Of a stretch of DNA of 64,000 bases, positions 1 to 8,284 are shown one piece after another. Under the pieces are notes generated by a model. The model had not been told where the DNA came from, did not search any database, and saw nothing but the letters and a program-made list of their open reading frames with translations. The translations under genes were made by a program, and so were the position numbers. The first letter of the stretch is position 1, and each line of letters opens with the position of its first letter. The DNA comes from Thermodesulfobium acidiphilum (lineage in GTDB: Bacteria; Thermodesulfobiota; Thermodesulfobiia; Thermodesulfobiales; Thermodesulfobiaceae), in assembly GCF_003057965.1 (NCBI RefSeq), contig NZ_CP020921.1, forward strand, positions 62,001 through 126,000, given 5' to 3'.

Positions 1-580
1 TACCTGTAACATAAACGCCGTACTTTGTTGCTGCTTCAAAAAGAAGTTCTCCCCAGCCACAACCTATATCTAATAATTTTTCGCCCTTTTGTAAATTTAG
101 CTTTTTAAGCGAATGGGATATCTTGTTTCTTTGTGCTTGCTCTAATGAATCTGTAGGGGTTTTAAAGTATGCACACGAGTAACACATTGAAGAATCAAGC
201 CACAAGGAGAAGAAATCATTTCCAAGATCGTAGTGTTTTTGAATGTTTTTCATATCTTTCTCTTTAGACTTACCTATTCCTAGAGTTGTGTTAAGTGTGG
301 TCATGAATGTGTTTTTTTTCTGAGGTCTGAATATATTTTTATTCGTTTCTAACAGTTCCATCAAGTCTTCAATAGTCCCTTCAATATCAAAATATTCTTC
401 TATATAAAGGTCACCAAGCGTTAGAAGAGGATCGTCTAAAGAAATTAAAGGTGGTTCTTTTAAGAATCTTATAGTTATTTTAGGGTTATTGTTGTATGTC
501 CTCTCTTCGTTGTCCCAATATACAACCCTTATCCCCCCCTGTAATTTTTTCAAAAAAACATCTAAGAGCTCCTTTTTCAT
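1..580 (-). CDS. cfa: Cyclopropane-fatty-acyl-phospholipid synthase (CFA/CmaA family), C-terminus cut by window edge
   Basis: The reverse strand reads as an open frame of 193 codons starting at the ATG complementary to 578-580, with a GGAGG ribosome site just upstream (581-591). It encodes the N-terminal CFA-synthase region, then KHYDLGNDFFSLWLD and MCYSCAYF, which are hallmark blocks of SAM-dependent cyclopropane synthases, and the SAM motif LLDIGCGWGELLFEA near residues 172-186. Known family role: transfer of a methylene group from S-adenosylmethionine to unsaturated membrane phospholipid acyl chains. The rest of the methyltransferase domain lies outside the window. It is divergent from the exporter at 680, so 581-679 should hold two promoters. 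A mycolic-acid-type methyltransferase is the only close alternative. Confidence 0.88.
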   Translation of the reverse strand, partial: MKKELLDVFLKKLQGGIRVVYWDNEERTYNNNPKITIRFLKEPPLISLDDPLLTLGDLYIEEYFDIEGTIEDLMELLETNKNIFRPQKKNTFMTTLNTTLGIGKSKEKDMKNIQKHYDLGNDFFSLWLDSSMCYSCAYFKTPTDSLEQAQRNKISHSLKKLNLQKGEKLLDIGCGWGELLFEAATKYGVYVTG

Positions 581-679
581 AGGTGGCCTCCTTAAAATGT
601 ACACTAATTAACTTATATCATTAAAATTCCTTTTCTATTATAATATTATCAAAATATAATAAACAATCAAGGAGGTAAT

Positions 680-1573
680 ATGAACGTTTATTTTCCTGTG
701 TCTGGAGTTAATGTAAATATTCTTTTACCTCCTGTTGTTGCCTTTGTCATTTCATTTTTTACTTCTATGGGCGGAGTTTCAGGTGCTTTCTTAATTTTAC
801 CATTTCAAGTTAGTTTTTTAAACTACACTTCTCCAGGGGTATCTGGGACTAACTTTATCTATAATATAGTTTCGATTCCTGGCGGAGTTTATAGATACTT
901 TAAAGAAGGCAGGATGTTTTATCCTTTAGCTATAGTTCTTACGATTGGGACACTGCCAGGCGTTTTTATTGGCTATTTTATAAGAGTAAGATATCTGTAT
1001 AACCCTGCTTTCTTCAAGGCGTTTGTTGGAGTTGTATTGCTTTATATCGGATCTCGTTTGCTTTTTGATTTAGTTAGGTCAAAGAGGGTCAAATTTGCGA
1101 AGGACTTTAAGTTTAAAATTTTAAGTTCAAATATATTTAAATCATATTTTGAATTTCAAGAAAAAAAATATAGTTTTTCAAACTTTTGGGTCTTTTTATT
1201 GTCCTTTTTTGTTGGAATTGTAGGAGGCGCTTACGGCATAGGCGGAGGATCTATTATAGCTCCATTTTGCGTGGCAGTTTTTAAACTGCCAGTTTACATA
1301 GTAGCGGGACCAGCACTTTTAGCTACCTGGGTAACTTCAATTTTGGGCGTTTTTTATTATGCTATTAACCCTCTAGGTACTTCAGGATCTGAGCCTGATA
1401 TTTTCTTAGGTCTTTTATTTGGTTTAGGTGGAGTTGCAGGGACCTATCTTGGGGCAAGGTGTCAAAAACATGTTCCTTCGGAAATAATTAAAATAATTTT
1501 GTCTGTTTCAATATTTTTTCTTGCTGTGAAATATATCTTTGACTTTGTATTAAAAGTTCTGTTCACTCCTTAG
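680..1573 (+). CDS. TauE/SafE family anion exporter (DUF81 permease)
   Basis: The 297-residue product is almost entirely hydrophobic helices in two halves. Each half carries a Gly-rich segment typical of the TauE/SafE family: SFFTSMGGVSGAFLILP near residues 25-41 and GGAYGIGGGSIIAP near residues 181-194. These double Gly-rich repeats mark an inverted-repeat transporter. Family members export sulfite, sulfoacetate or other small organic anions at the cytoplasmic membrane; the substrate here cannot be read from sequence. The ATG start follows a perfect GGAGGT seven bases upstream. The 3' end overlaps the convergent MgtC-like gene by 11 bp. Sulfite export would fit an organism that handles thiosulfate (doxDA at 17.3 kb), but that link is inference. 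Confidence 0.85.
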   Translation: MNVYFPVSGVNVNILLPPVVAFVISFFTSMGGVSGAFLILPFQVSFLNYTSPGVSGTNFIYNIVSIPGGVYRYFKEGRMFYPLAIVLTIGTLPGVFIGYFIRVRYLYNPAFFKAFVGVVLLYIGSRLLFDLVRSKRVKFAKDFKFKILSSNIFKSYFEFQEKKYSFSNFWVFLLSFFVGIVGGAYGIGGGSIIAPFCVAVFKLPVYIVAGPALLATWVTSILGVFYYAINPLGTSGSEPDIFLGLLFGLGGVAGTYLGARCQKHVPSEIIKIILSVSIFFLAVKYIFDFVLKVLFTP

Positions 1574-2246
1574 TTGAAATGCTAAGACTTTTTATGAATT
1601 TTATTTCTCTAAGCTCTTCAAAGATTTTTAAAAACGGCTTTTCTGAAACTGCTTCAATCAAAAGGGATACCTTAAGTTCTTCTTTCTCAAAGTTACAGGA
1701 CATATCGTGCGAGAGCACAACAACTTTGTTTTTAGCAAGAATGCTGGAGAGTTTTGTTTGTGCCTCTTCTTTGTCACACGATTTGATTGAAATGTTTAAT
1801 ATTCTTATTTCTCTCTTTATTAAGCTGCTTAACTTTCTAAGTATGGTTAAAGGTATAAGGGAAGATATCGTACCAAAGGCCACCAACAGATATAATCCTG
1901 AACCGATACAAAGACCTAAGATCATATTGAGAAATATCAATGCAGCAGTTGTTAGCCCTTGTACCTCACCCCTGGTTTTAAGTATTACACCTGCTCCCAA
2001 AAACCCTATGCCTGTAACTGCTCCAGCAGCGATTCTACCGGGATCTAGTTGGATCCTTACTGCCAAATCGCTAGTATTATTAAAGTAACCCGACGACAAA
2101 AGCATAACCAAGGTCCCTGAGAGGCAGACAAGAATATTTGTTCTGATGCCCGCGGCTCTACCTCTAAGTTCCCTTTCAATACCAAATATAGCGCCCACTA
2201 AAATAGCTAAAGATAATTTTAATATAATTTCTGGTAAGCTCTGCAC
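1563..2246 (-). CDS. MgtC/SapB family membrane protein
   Basis: The 227-residue product opens with four or five membrane helices containing the MgtC signatures GAIFGIERELRGRAAGIRTN (residues 18-37) and GAVTGIGFLGAGVILK (near 75-90). A soluble C-terminal segment of about 80 residues looks like the ACT-like tail seen in longer family members. MgtC proteins are linked to survival at low magnesium and to modulation of the F-type ATPase; transport itself is not established. The start is GTG (2244-2246) preceded by AGGGGG. It overlaps the convergent exporter gene at its 3' end, leaving no room for a classical terminator between them. Confidence 0.88.
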   Translation of the reverse strand: MQSLPEIILKLSLAILVGAIFGIERELRGRAAGIRTNILVCLSGTLVMLLSSGYFNNTSDLAVRIQLDPGRIAAGAVTGIGFLGAGVILKTRGEVQGLTTAALIFLNMILGLCIGSGLYLLVAFGTISSLIPLTILRKLSSLIKREIRILNISIKSCDKEEAQTKLSSILAKNKVVVLSHDMSCNFEKEELKVSLLIEAVSEKPFLKIFEELREIKFIKSLSISTKE

Positions 2247-2295
2247 CCGCTAAACCCCCTCTTTATAAATTTCCTTTTAAAGATTAAATCTCAGC

Positions 2296-2895
2296 CTAGA
2301 GATTTGAGAAACCTGAAAATACATATGATTTTAAAGCTTCATCCATTACTTTATCTGTAGCATTTATTATTGCCTTTTCCATTGATACTCCTTTGTATGG
2401 AGCATTTGAACTTTCTCCCTTTTCTCTGAAATCATAAGTAAGTATGTCGTCTTTATATCTCTCATATTCGATAGTCTTAACGCTTACCTGTGCTGACAAT
2501 TTATAAGTTACATCCAGTAACGCAGGAGCTTCTCTAATAACGCTTTCTAGTGATAGTCCAATTACATCATCGGCATTTGTCATTATTGCTAAATATTTTA
2601 GTGTGTCCTTGCTTGGGAACTCCTTTTTTTCCGGATCATAACCGCTCCTTTTTAGATATTCCATAACTTCTTTTTCTGGTACCAATTCTATATTAGAATT
2701 TTTGAGAAAATTATTAAACCTTTTGTTTACCAAATCTAGGAAAAAAGGTTGTTCATCTGTTTTGTTTATTATAGGTAATACTGCAACTCTTATAGGTGGT
2801 ATTGGAAAAAGCTTTTTTGCTGAAGCATTACTTGAAAACATGACAAAAAAGATAATCAACAAAAATATAAATTTTAATAATTTTAACTTCTTCAA
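2296..2895 (-). CDS. Secreted protein of unknown function with IAVLPI-type N-terminal motif
   Basis: The 199-residue product starts with a clear Sec signal peptide: KKLKLLKF, a hydrophobic core, then a likely cleavage after NASA near residue 26. The mature part begins with RVAVLPIINKTDEQPF, a pattern shared with periplasmic or lipoprotein families that assemble on the outer membrane (CsgG/DUF799-like nucleotide-binding-like folds). There is no lipobox Cys, so it is probably a free periplasmic protein. The start is ATG with AGGAGG upstream. It is transcribed away from the peroxiredoxin gene, sharing the intergenic region 2896-3070. I do not recognise a specific function; the CsgG-like comparison is by eye only. 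Confidence 0.6.
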   Translation of the reverse strand: MKKLKLLKFIFLLIIFFVMFSSNASAKKLFPIPPIRVAVLPIINKTDEQPFFLDLVNKRFNNFLKNSNIELVPEKEVMEYLKRSGYDPEKKEFPSKDTLKYLAIMTNADDVIGLSLESVIREAPALLDVTYKLSAQVSVKTIEYERYKDDILTYDFREKGESSNAPYKGVSMEKAIINATDKVMDEALKSYVFSGFSNL

Positions 2896-2959
2896 ACTAA
2901 CCTCCTGATAGTCAGATTTCCAAGTTTCAAAGTTCTAGGAAGCCTAAATGTATTCTAAC

Positions 2960-2974
2960 ATAAACTTAGTTTAT
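2960..2974. promoter_or_regulatory. Perfect palindrome in divergent promoter region
   Basis: ATAAAC-TTA-GTTTAT is a perfect 6+6 inverted repeat between the secreted-protein gene (minus) and the peroxiredoxin gene (plus). It is well placed to be an operator for either gene; a redox regulator would make sense next to a peroxiredoxin, but the sequence is not a diagnostic PerR or OxyR box. Confidence 0.3.
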
Positions 2975-3070
2975 ATTTTGTTACAAATTGTTCTTTTTTT
3001 GTTAAAATCATCGTATATGTTGTTTTTCTTTTTTTAAGTTTTTTAAAAACTAACGTTTGGAGGTTTAGGA

Positions 3071-3685
3071 ATGTCTTCTCTTGTAGGGTCAAGTTGTCCA
3101 GAAGTTTCTGCAATGGCTTATTTTGATAACAAAATTGAGGCGATAGATCTAAGCAATTTTAAAAAGTCCTGGAAATTAATTTATTTCTATCCAGGAGACT
3201 TTACTTTTGTTTGTCCTACAGAATTAGCTGAATTGGCTTCAAAAAAATGTGACTTTGATGAACTTAAGGTTAAGGTTTTTGTTATAAGCGTAGATAGTCC
3301 ATATGTTCACAAGGCATGGGATGATTCTGAACTAAGCAAGATGATAAATACAAGATTCCCTTATCCAATGTTAAGCGATCAGGATGGAAGTATTGGCAAA
3401 AGGTTTGGAGTTTACGACGAAAGGACTAAAGTTGACCTAAGAGGCGCATTTATTATAAATCCAGATGACGTTATTCAGGCGGTGACCATATTAGTAACCT
3501 CAGTAGGCAGAAGTGTTTCTGAGATAATTAGGCAAATTCAGGCATTACAGTTTGCCCGTGAAAGCAATGAAGTTTGTCCAGCAAGCTGGAAGCCGGGAGA
3601 AAAAGCTTTAATACCAGGTGCAGACCTTGTGGGAAGCGTTTATCATTATTGGAAAATAGGTACTATTTCTGACGAAGGAGCATAA
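3071..3685 (+). CDS. ahpC: Typical 2-Cys peroxiredoxin (AhpC/Prx1 family)
   Basis: The 204-residue product has the peroxidatic site YFYPGDFTFVCPTEL with Cys48 and the resolving Cys169 in the EVCPASWKPGE block, plus the conserved catalytic Thr in FTFVCPTE. These define a typical 2-Cys peroxiredoxin that reduces hydrogen peroxide and organic hydroperoxides in the cytosol. The length is close to the 190-200 residues usual for the family, with a full C-terminal arm. Translation starts at ATG after TTTGGAGG. The Lon-like protease gene begins 2 bp after the stop, so the two are probably co-transcribed, suggesting an oxidative-damage module that removes peroxide and degrades damaged protein. No dedicated reductase (AhpF or a thioredoxin reductase) is adjacent. 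Confidence 0.93.
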   Translation: MSSLVGSSCPEVSAMAYFDNKIEAIDLSNFKKSWKLIYFYPGDFTFVCPTELAELASKKCDFDELKVKVFVISVDSPYVHKAWDDSELSKMINTRFPYPMLSDQDGSIGKRFGVYDERTKVDLRGAFIINPDDVIQAVTILVTSVGRSVSEIIRQIQALQFARESNEVCPASWKPGEKALIPGADLVGSVYHYWKIGTISDEGA

Positions 3686-3687
3686 AA

Positions 3688-6072
3688 ATGAGAGAACTTT
3701 CAGCATCGGATTTAACAGTTGAGGAAATTAAATTAGAATTAATTGGCGAGAGTAAAGACGAGGATGTAAAGTTTTTAGGCCAAGACAGAGCTCTTAAAGC
3801 TCTTGATTTTGGTCTAGCTATTAAGGATTTTAGATACAACATATTCGTAGTTGGCCACGAAGGAATGAATAAAAGAGATGTAGTTTTGTCCATACTTAAA
3901 AGTAGAGCTAAAGAACTTAATAAACCGGATGACGTAATTTATGTATTTAACTTCAAGAATCCTGATATGCCTAGAGTTTTGTACTTGCCGGCTGGTAAGG
4001 GCAGGATTTTTAAAAAGTATATGAATGATTTTGTAGTAAGCCTGAAATCTGATCTTCCAAAGAAATTTGAGTCCAAAGAATATGAAGTTGCAAAAAGGAA
4101 GTTAATAGAAGAGTTTCAAAGAAAAAGGTCAAGGATCTTTGCTGAATTTGAAGAGGAAGTATCAAAATATAATTTTGCGATTAGGACCCTTGAGAATGGT
4201 GTAATAGAGCTTTTTGCAGTTTCTCCCTCTACTAAGGCTCCATTTACAGAAGAAGAATACAGAGCGCTTTCTGATGAAGATAAAGAAAAAATACAAACAA
4301 CCGGAGAGATGCTTAATGAGAAAATGAATGAAGCACTTCGTCAGATAAGAGAGGAGGAAAAAAACTTAAGAGAAAAAGCCATATTATTGGATAAAGAATT
4401 CGCTGCATCATTTGTAGATAACATTTTAAAACAGGTTAGAGATGAGTTTTATGACAGAGATGACGTTCTTCTTTATTTGGATGAGATTAGATCAGATCTT
4501 TTAGACAGAGTTCAAGAATTAAGGGCTAGCGTAGAGCAAAACGCTAATATGCCCTTCTTAATGAGACCTTCAGAACCATCGTTTGACAAATATTTGGTAA
4601 ATCTTTTTGTTGATAATTCTGAAACTGAAGGTGCTCCAGTCGTTTATTTGTCTAATTCCAGTTATGGCAACCTTTTTGGCAAAATTGAATATAAATTTGT
4701 TTATGGTGCTGCGGTTACTGATTTTACACAAATTAAATCTGGGGCTATAAATAAAGCAAATCATGGTTTTCTTATATTGGACGCCCAGGATTTATTAAAA
4801 AATATCTTCAGTTATGATGCTCTTAAAAGGGCTCTTAAAGAAGGTAAGGTTAGAATAGAGGATCCATGGGAACCATATAGGGTTGTTAGTTCTGGAGCTC
4901 TAAAACCTGAGGCTATAGACCTCGATCTTAAAGTAATTCTTATAGGATCAAGTTTTCTTTATGAGATCCTTAGTCAATATGACGATGAGTTTAGAGAACT
5001 TTTCAACGTAAAAGTAGATTTTGATGATGTCTTGAATTCTAATTTAGGTTTAGATAAGTATGTTTCGTTAATAAAAAATATATCTAGAAATGATAGCCTT
5101 TTGCCATTAAGCGAATCTGGCATAAACTATATAATTAAAGAATCAGCCAGGATTGCTGGGCAGAAGAATAAATTTTCTTTAAGATCCAGCATGATTAGAA
5201 ACCTTCTTACAGAAGCAAATTATTTTGCTATTAAATCTGGTAGTTCTGAAATTACTGGTTCACACGTTAGAGATGCAATCAAAAATAAAGTCTTTAGAAA
5301 TGGAAGAATTGAAGAACGAATTCAGGAAGCCATTCTTGAAGATACCATTATTGTCAGGACTTCGGGCGAGATGATCGGCCAGGTTAATGGTTTGGCGATA
5401 ATGTCCTTGGGAGGGCATCTGTTCGGCAAGCCTGCTAGAATTACTGCTCAGGTTTATGCAGGCAAGAGAGGAGTTTTGAACATAGAAAGAGAAGTTAAGA
5501 TGAGCGGCCAAATTCACGATAAAGCCGTGTTCATACTATCGGGCTACCTTGGCTACCTTTTTGGTCAGAAAAGACCTCTTTCTTTTTCTGCATCCATCAC
5601 CTTTGAACAGTTGTATTCAGGAATTGAGGGCGATTCTGCAACCTGTGCAGAATTTTATGCTTTGATTAGCGCTCTTTCCAATATCCCTTTAAAACAAAAT
5701 GTTGCCATAACAGGTTCAATGGATCAGTGGGGTGAGGTTCAGCCAATAGGCGGTGTAAACGAAAAGATAGAGGGATTTTTCGATCTGTGCAAAGCAAGGG
5801 ATGTAAATGACGCAATGGTAATAATACCAGAAAGAAACGTTAACAATCTTATTCTCAGAGACGAGGTTATAGAGGCAGTAAAAGAAGGTAAGTTTAAAAT
5901 ATTTGCAATTTCAAGGGTCGAAGAAGGCCTAAAGATTCTTACGGGCTTAGACGTTGATTCTAAAGACGATAATGGTAATTTCATAAAGAATAGCGTATAT
6001 TACTTTGTAGAAAAAAGGTTAGAAGAGTTTGCAAAGGTCGGAATAGAGGAAGATAAAAAAAAGAATAGTTAG
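3688..6072 (+). CDS. Lon-like ATP-dependent protease with AAA_32 domain
   Basis: The 794-residue product ends in a Lon-type (S16) protease domain: Ser650 in GIEGDSATCAEFYAL and Lys693 in PIGGVNEKIEGF, spaced 43 residues as in E. coli Lon (S679/K722). The N-terminal half matches the architecture of the AAA_32/YcbZ-like group: FLGQDRALKALDFGLAIKDF near residue 30, and a nucleotide-binding loop written VVGHEGMNKRDVV rather than GxxGxGKT. A charged helical insertion (roughly residues 130-260) is probably coiled coil. Known family role: protein quality control; in this subgroup ATP hydrolysis may be weak or absent. It is not the canonical housekeeping Lon, which has a LAN substrate domain and intact Walker A. 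Confidence 0.88.
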   Translation: MRELSASDLTVEEIKLELIGESKDEDVKFLGQDRALKALDFGLAIKDFRYNIFVVGHEGMNKRDVVLSILKSRAKELNKPDDVIYVFNFKNPDMPRVLYLPAGKGRIFKKYMNDFVVSLKSDLPKKFESKEYEVAKRKLIEEFQRKRSRIFAEFEEEVSKYNFAIRTLENGVIELFAVSPSTKAPFTEEEYRALSDEDKEKIQTTGEMLNEKMNEALRQIREEEKNLREKAILLDKEFAASFVDNILKQVRDEFYDRDDVLLYLDEIRSDLLDRVQELRASVEQNANMPFLMRPSEPSFDKYLVNLFVDNSETEGAPVVYLSNSSYGNLFGKIEYKFVYGAAVTDFTQIKSGAINKANHGFLILDAQDLLKNIFSYDALKRALKEGKVRIEDPWEPYRVVSSGALKPEAIDLDLKVILIGSSFLYEILSQYDDEFRELFNVKVDFDDVLNSNLGLDKYVSLIKNISRNDSLLPLSESGINYIIKESARIAGQKNKFSLRSSMIRNLLTEANYFAIKSGSSEITGSHVRDAIKNKVFRNGRIEERIQEAILEDTIIVRTSGEMIGQVNGLAIMSLGGHLFGKPARITAQVYAGKRGVLNIEREVKMSGQIHDKAVFILSGYLGYLFGQKRPLSFSASITFEQLYSGIEGDSATCAEFYALISALSNIPLKQNVAITGSMDQWGEVQPIGGVNEKIEGFFDLCKARDVNDAMVIIPERNVNNLILRDEVIEAVKEGKFKIFAISRVEEGLKILTGLDVDSKDDNGNFIKNSVYYFVEKRLEEFAKVGIEEDKKKNS

Positions 6073-6116
6073 ATTGTGGCTTATTAATAAGAAACAATTT
6101 TATCTTTTTAATATTC

Positions 6117-6156
6117 AAATGTAAATTATTTTATTATAATAAAGTAATTTACATTT
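6117..6156. terminator. Long AT-rich inverted repeat, likely terminator of the ahpC-lon unit
   Basis: Arms 6117-6135 and 6138-6156 pair over 19 positions with a 2-base loop, 18 Watson-Crick pairs and one G.U wobble. The right arm ends in TTTT. It lies 45 bp after the Lon-like stop and before the next promoter. The stem is almost all A-T, so termination strength is uncertain. Confidence 0.5.
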
Positions 6157-6206
6157 TCTACGAGAATGACAATATCACTGTCCGTTAACATAACCCTACA
6201 TAACAC

Positions 6207-6237
6207 TTGACAAATACCCTTAATTAATTAAGATAAT
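6207..6237 (+). promoter_or_regulatory. Possible sigma-70 promoter for the membrane protein at 6291
   Basis: TTGACA at 6207-6212 is a perfect -35 hexamer; GATAAT at 6232-6237 is the best -10 but the 19-bp spacing is long. It would give a leader of about 45 bases ending in a GGAGAGGGA ribosome site. Confidence 0.35.
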
Positions 6238-6290
6238 TAAAATTACATTAAATTTACATTAAAATTTACAAAGAAAGGGCAGGAGAGGGA

Positions 6291-7544
6291 GTGTTTGAAG
6301 ACAATAAAGGTAATAAGGATTTAAGTTATTTAAGAACAGGTCAATTTGAAACAGAGAGAGGAAATGCTACATATGTAGATTTATCCCTTTATAAAAAAAC
6401 AGGAATAATAGGGACTATATTATTAGCTATAAGCGCTCCTTTATACTTTAGCAACTATTTTAAAGATTTTAATACCAACGTTATTATTTATAGCGGGTAT
6501 ATATATGCCTTAGCATTCTGGTGTATTTCTCTTGTTAAACTTTCAACAACATTTAACAGTTTAAAGTTTCGAATACAGAGTATTATTATGCTTGTTCTAT
6601 TTGAAATAGCTGCATTGCTTGTTTTTATTGGCTTAACTTTTCACAAAGACTTAACGGTTTTTATTGCTCCTCTTTTTATTTTTGGCATGATTAGTTTAAT
6701 CCTCTCTTTTAACATGGTAGCTAAATATACAGGCATAATGCTATACAAAACATTTGCCATTTCCAGTTTCATTGCATATATTATATCTTTATTTTTGTTC
6801 TCTTTTCCTGAACTAATGAGACTAATATCCCTTTACGTGTTATGGTCTGTTGTATTTATCATTCTTATAATAGCATTTTACACTACTCCTACAAAGATGA
6901 GAGAAGATGAGAACATATATATACCCTCAAAAAAACCTCCTGATACCTTTGATTTCAATAAAACCTCTGAAAGCCTGAAGAGTGCAGTAGAGGATATAGA
7001 CACAAACCAACCTGTAATGGTCCTAAGATATACATTTTTCAGGACTCTTTCTCTGGTTCTTTTTTACTTGTTTTGTTTTCTTATGTTCCTAGGTGGAACA
7101 CTAACGGGATTTGGAATTGTTCCTTTGGGGGGCATGGATGATAATTTATACCGCTTTTTGTGTGTAACTTTTGCTCCTTTTGCTACAATTTTTGCTCTCT
7201 GGGAAATCATAGATCTGGTGAACACAAAACAAATAGAAGTGTATAGAGATAGAGTTGTTAAAAGGGTAACAATACCATTTCCAATGCAAAGAGATAAGAC
7301 AGTATATTACAAAGAAGGTAGATACCGAATGAATTCGATGGGCATGTACATCACAGAAGCAAAAGGTATTTCTGCGTATATAAGAGGTTTTAAAGGCTTT
7401 TATATATATACCTCCAGGTTTAAAGGTAAAGATGAAACCCGCTTTATTAAATTCTTAGCTCAGGTATCTGGAAGAGATGAGGGAATATTTTGTAGGCCCC
7501 TGTCGCATATTGAATTATTTTACCAAAAATTTATGAAGGAGTAA
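6291..7544 (+). CDS. Multi-pass membrane protein with C-terminal soluble domain, unknown function
   Basis: The 417-residue product starts at GTG after GGAGAGGGA. Six helices lie in residues 35-205 (for example IIGTILLAISAPLYF and MLVLFEIAALLVFIGLTF), followed by a hydrophilic linker to about 245. Two more helices come near 250-305. The last 110 residues form a soluble region rich in beta-prone segments (EVYRDRVVKRVTIPFP, GISAYIRGFKGFYIY) that resembles a bacterial PH-like fold hanging from the membrane. The six-helix half might be a small-molecule channel or uptake fold, but I cannot assign a family. It stands alone between a terminator-like hairpin and a gene graveyard. Confidence 0.6.
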   Translation: MFEDNKGNKDLSYLRTGQFETERGNATYVDLSLYKKTGIIGTILLAISAPLYFSNYFKDFNTNVIIYSGYIYALAFWCISLVKLSTTFNSLKFRIQSIIMLVLFEIAALLVFIGLTFHKDLTVFIAPLFIFGMISLILSFNMVAKYTGIMLYKTFAISSFIAYIISLFLFSFPELMRLISLYVLWSVVFIILIIAFYTTPTKMREDENIYIPSKKPPDTFDFNKTSESLKSAVEDIDTNQPVMVLRYTFFRTLSLVLFYLFCFLMFLGGTLTGFGIVPLGGMDDNLYRFLCVTFAPFATIFALWEIIDLVNTKQIEVYRDRVVKRVTIPFPMQRDKTVYYKEGRYRMNSMGMYITEAKGISAYIRGFKGFYIYTSRFKGKDETRFIKFLAQVSGRDEGIFCRPLSHIELFYQKFMKE

Positions 7545-7636
7545 TAAAATATTGGACTATTAGCCTTGTTGTTGCTTTACAGAATTTCTAAGATAGGGTC
7601 TTATACCTATTTAAGAAAACTCTGAAAGAGGTAAGA

Positions 7637-7970
7637 ATGGAATCAACGGAAAAAATAGATGCGAGATTACTAACTAATATATTAAAAGGTAAATTTTTGC
7701 TTGACGATGGGGCACTGACAGCTGAAAAAGCTGAAAATAGAATTTCAGACGGTATGGATCCAAATAGTGCAATAGGATAACTTTGAAAAGGTTATCTTCA
7801 GATGGGCAGGAGTTGAGGATATAACGGATAAAGAGCTTGGCGTAAGCTGGGCTATACTAAGCGGTAACGACAAACAAAATAGATTGCTTCACTTTGACAA
7901 TAGGATAACTCTTAGCTATGAACAGGTTGGAGCAATAGAAAAGTTTTCTGGATATACCTCTAATTGTTAA
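7637..7970 (+). pseudogene. Relic of a large hemolysin-type/RTX-like protein gene
   Basis: A 47-codon frame starts at ATG 7637 (GAGGT upstream) and stops at 7780. The reading continues one base shifted as NFEKVIFRWAGVEDITDKEL, then LLHFDNRITLSYEQVGAIEKF, to a stop at 7970. The pairing of a (V)IFRWAG block with a following ...LEKF block is typical of the repeat-rich C-terminal parts of very large secreted hemolysin-type calcium-binding proteins. The relic has no intact start domain, carries a frameshift at about 7780, and is cut at its 3' end by the repeat that marks an IS21-type end. Identification rests on motif memory; no alignment was run. Confidence 0.5.
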
Positions 7971-8052
7971 TGACACTATAAATTCCTTCAGGAATACTAG
8001 GGTTATCTGGACCGTTTGGTATCATCTAATTGTTAATGGTACTATAAAATCC
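7959..8052. repeat. 28-bp direct repeat pair, IS21-type terminal repeats
   Basis: Copies at 7959-7986 and 8025-8052 share TCTAATTGTTAATG..ACTATAAA and differ at three positions; they start 66 bp apart. Paired short repeats containing TGTTAATG at one end, followed by an istA-like start, are the organisation of IS21-family ends, where the transposase binds multiple sites. The first copy sits exactly where the hemolysin-type reading frame stops making sense, so it probably marks the insertion point. Confidence 0.5.
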
Positions 8053-8120
8053 CCAGGTAGGGAGCGTTTAAATTCCCAACAATAAAATATAAAATACCTC
8101 CTATGTTAGGAGGTAAAAAT

Positions 8121-8261
8121 ATGAAGGAGATTTGTATGTACTATTCAGTAAAGAGCATGTTTGACTTAGGCAAGAATATATCTCAAATAGCACGTAATTT
8201 GCATTTGGATAGAAAGACCGTTTTTATAAAAAACATTGACGAAGGGCTAAAAGTAAGATAA
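8121..8261 (+). pseudogene. istA: N-terminal fragment of IS21-family transposase IstA
   Basis: A 46-codon frame with a strong AGGAGGT site encodes MKEICMYYSVKSMFDLGKN, then ISQIARNLHLDRKTVF. This matches the N-terminal helix-turn-helix of IstA (YYsIkeL..qGkSIseIArelgldRKTV). Full IstA proteins exceed 400 residues, so nearly all of the transposase including the DDE catalytic core is missing; the element ends abruptly against the polyphosphate kinase region. With the direct repeats at 7959-8052 it is the decayed left end of an insertion sequence. No istB ATPase helper is present. Confidence 0.65.
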
Positions 8262-8284
8262 TTAAGCCCTTTGCGAAGTTTTCG

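Noticed and set aside
1579-2088. 169-codon plus-strand frame opposite the MgtC-like gene
   Set aside because: It mirrors the MgtC coding frame, has no family motifs and no ribosome site; the reverse strand gene is clear.
8241-8275. Inverted repeat AGGGCT...AGCCCT after pap
   Set aside because: It overlaps the istA relic end and has no T run in the pap direction; terminator role is too weak to list.
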